Translations under genes and position numbers: made by a program
The notes under the pieces: model-generated
The model's database searches: none
Told to the model about the DNA's origin: nothing
The model's input: the letters and a program-made list of their open reading frames with translations, nothing else
Shown here: positions 4,867-5,051 of the stretch, piece after piece
Layout: every line of letters begins with the position of its first letter
Position numbering within the stretch: position 1 is the first letter of the stretch
Assembly: GCA_014379815.1 (NCBI GenBank)
Contig: JACMLA010000626.1
Location: 1 to 5,051, forward strand
Direction of reading: 5' to 3'
Origin: Bryobacteraceae bacterium
Lineage (GTDB): Bacteria; Acidobacteriota; Terriglobia; Bryobacterales; Bryobacteraceae
DNA length: 5,051 bases

Positions 4867-5051
4867 ATGGAGCCTCAGGTAACTCTTCTCCACCGCATAA
4901 GCAATATAGTGAGTTCCGAGCGCTCGCTGGACGAAATGCTCGGCGAGATTATTGGTTTGACGGTTCAGGTCACCGATTGTGATGCCTGTCTTGTCTACCT
5001 CATCGAAAAGGAAACCGGAGACATTGTTCTCCGGGCTTCGCAGGTTCCTCA
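4867..5051 (+). CDS. GAF-domain protein, N-terminal fragment (cut by the window edge)
   Basis: The first 61 residues are visible and the frame stays open to the right edge. The opening (MEPQVTLLHRISNIVSSERS, 1-20) is the short coiled helix that usually leads into a GAF domain. LDEMLGEIIGLTVQVTDCDACLVYL (21-45) and GDIVLRASQVP (51-61) match the first helix and strands of GAF domains, as in GAF-ANTAR regulators, GAF histidine kinases and PtsP. I favour a GAF-ANTAR-type cytoplasmic sensor from the look of the N-terminus, but the output domain is outside the window. An in-frame ATG at 4849 would add MATLAI; neither start has a strong ribosome binding site. The gene is divergent from the peptidase gene. 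Confidence 0.7.
   Translation, partial: MEPQVTLLHRISNIVSSERSLDEMLGEIIGLTVQVTDCDACLVYLIEKETGDIVLRASQVP

Noticed and set aside
1..5051. CRISPR array, tRNA/rRNA gene, insertion sequence or prophage element
   Set aside because: No regularly spaced repeats, structural RNA motifs, transposase or integrase motifs, or terminal inverted repeats were seen on reading both strands.

Overview
The window looks like chromosomal DNA from a member of the Acidobacteriota (Terriglobia or a relative). This is inferred from gene content: a PEP-CTERM surface protein, a YVTN-type propeller, a winged-helix regulator with a large fused sensor module, an HExxH protein with TPR-like helices, and a GAF protein of a type I associate with that phylum. 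Nothing suggests a mobile element, CRISPR array, rRNA or tRNA, and base composition looks even throughout.

Layout. (1) 1-1498, minus strand: a two-gene unit. The upstream gene encodes a 195-residue secreted protein with a C-terminal PEP-CTERM sorting signal. Its stop codon overlaps by ATGA the start of a signal-peptide-bearing YVTN/YncE-like beta-propeller, which runs off the left edge (304 residues visible). (2) 1499-1687: a divergent intergenic region with a good sigma70-like promoter facing right, a weaker one facing left, and small symmetric elements lying in their spacers. (3) 1688-3349, plus strand: a 553-residue three-part protein consisting of an OmpR/CadC-type winged helix, an alpha/beta-hydrolase domain with an intact Ser-Asp-His triad, and a C-terminal class III nucleotide-cyclase-like domain that has lost both metal-binding aspartates. 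(4) 3352-4800, minus strand: a putative exported gluzincin metallopeptidase with helical repeats and a small beta-rich C-terminal domain, convergent with the regulator gene and only 2 bp from it. A 14-bp perfect palindrome lies at the junction. (5) 4867-5051, plus strand: the first 61 residues of a GAF-domain protein, divergent from the peptidase and cut by the right edge.

How they may fit together (inference). The regulator gene is divergent from the PEP-CTERM/propeller pair, the classical arrangement for a regulator controlling its neighbour and itself. The hydrolase domain could act as an enzyme or as a small-molecule receptor driving the winged helix, with the degenerate cyclase domain as a structural or ligand-binding remnant. 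The translationally coupled PEP-CTERM and propeller proteins are both predicted to be exported and may work together at the cell surface. The peptidase and GAF genes look like separate transcription units. The most unusual item is the regulator.
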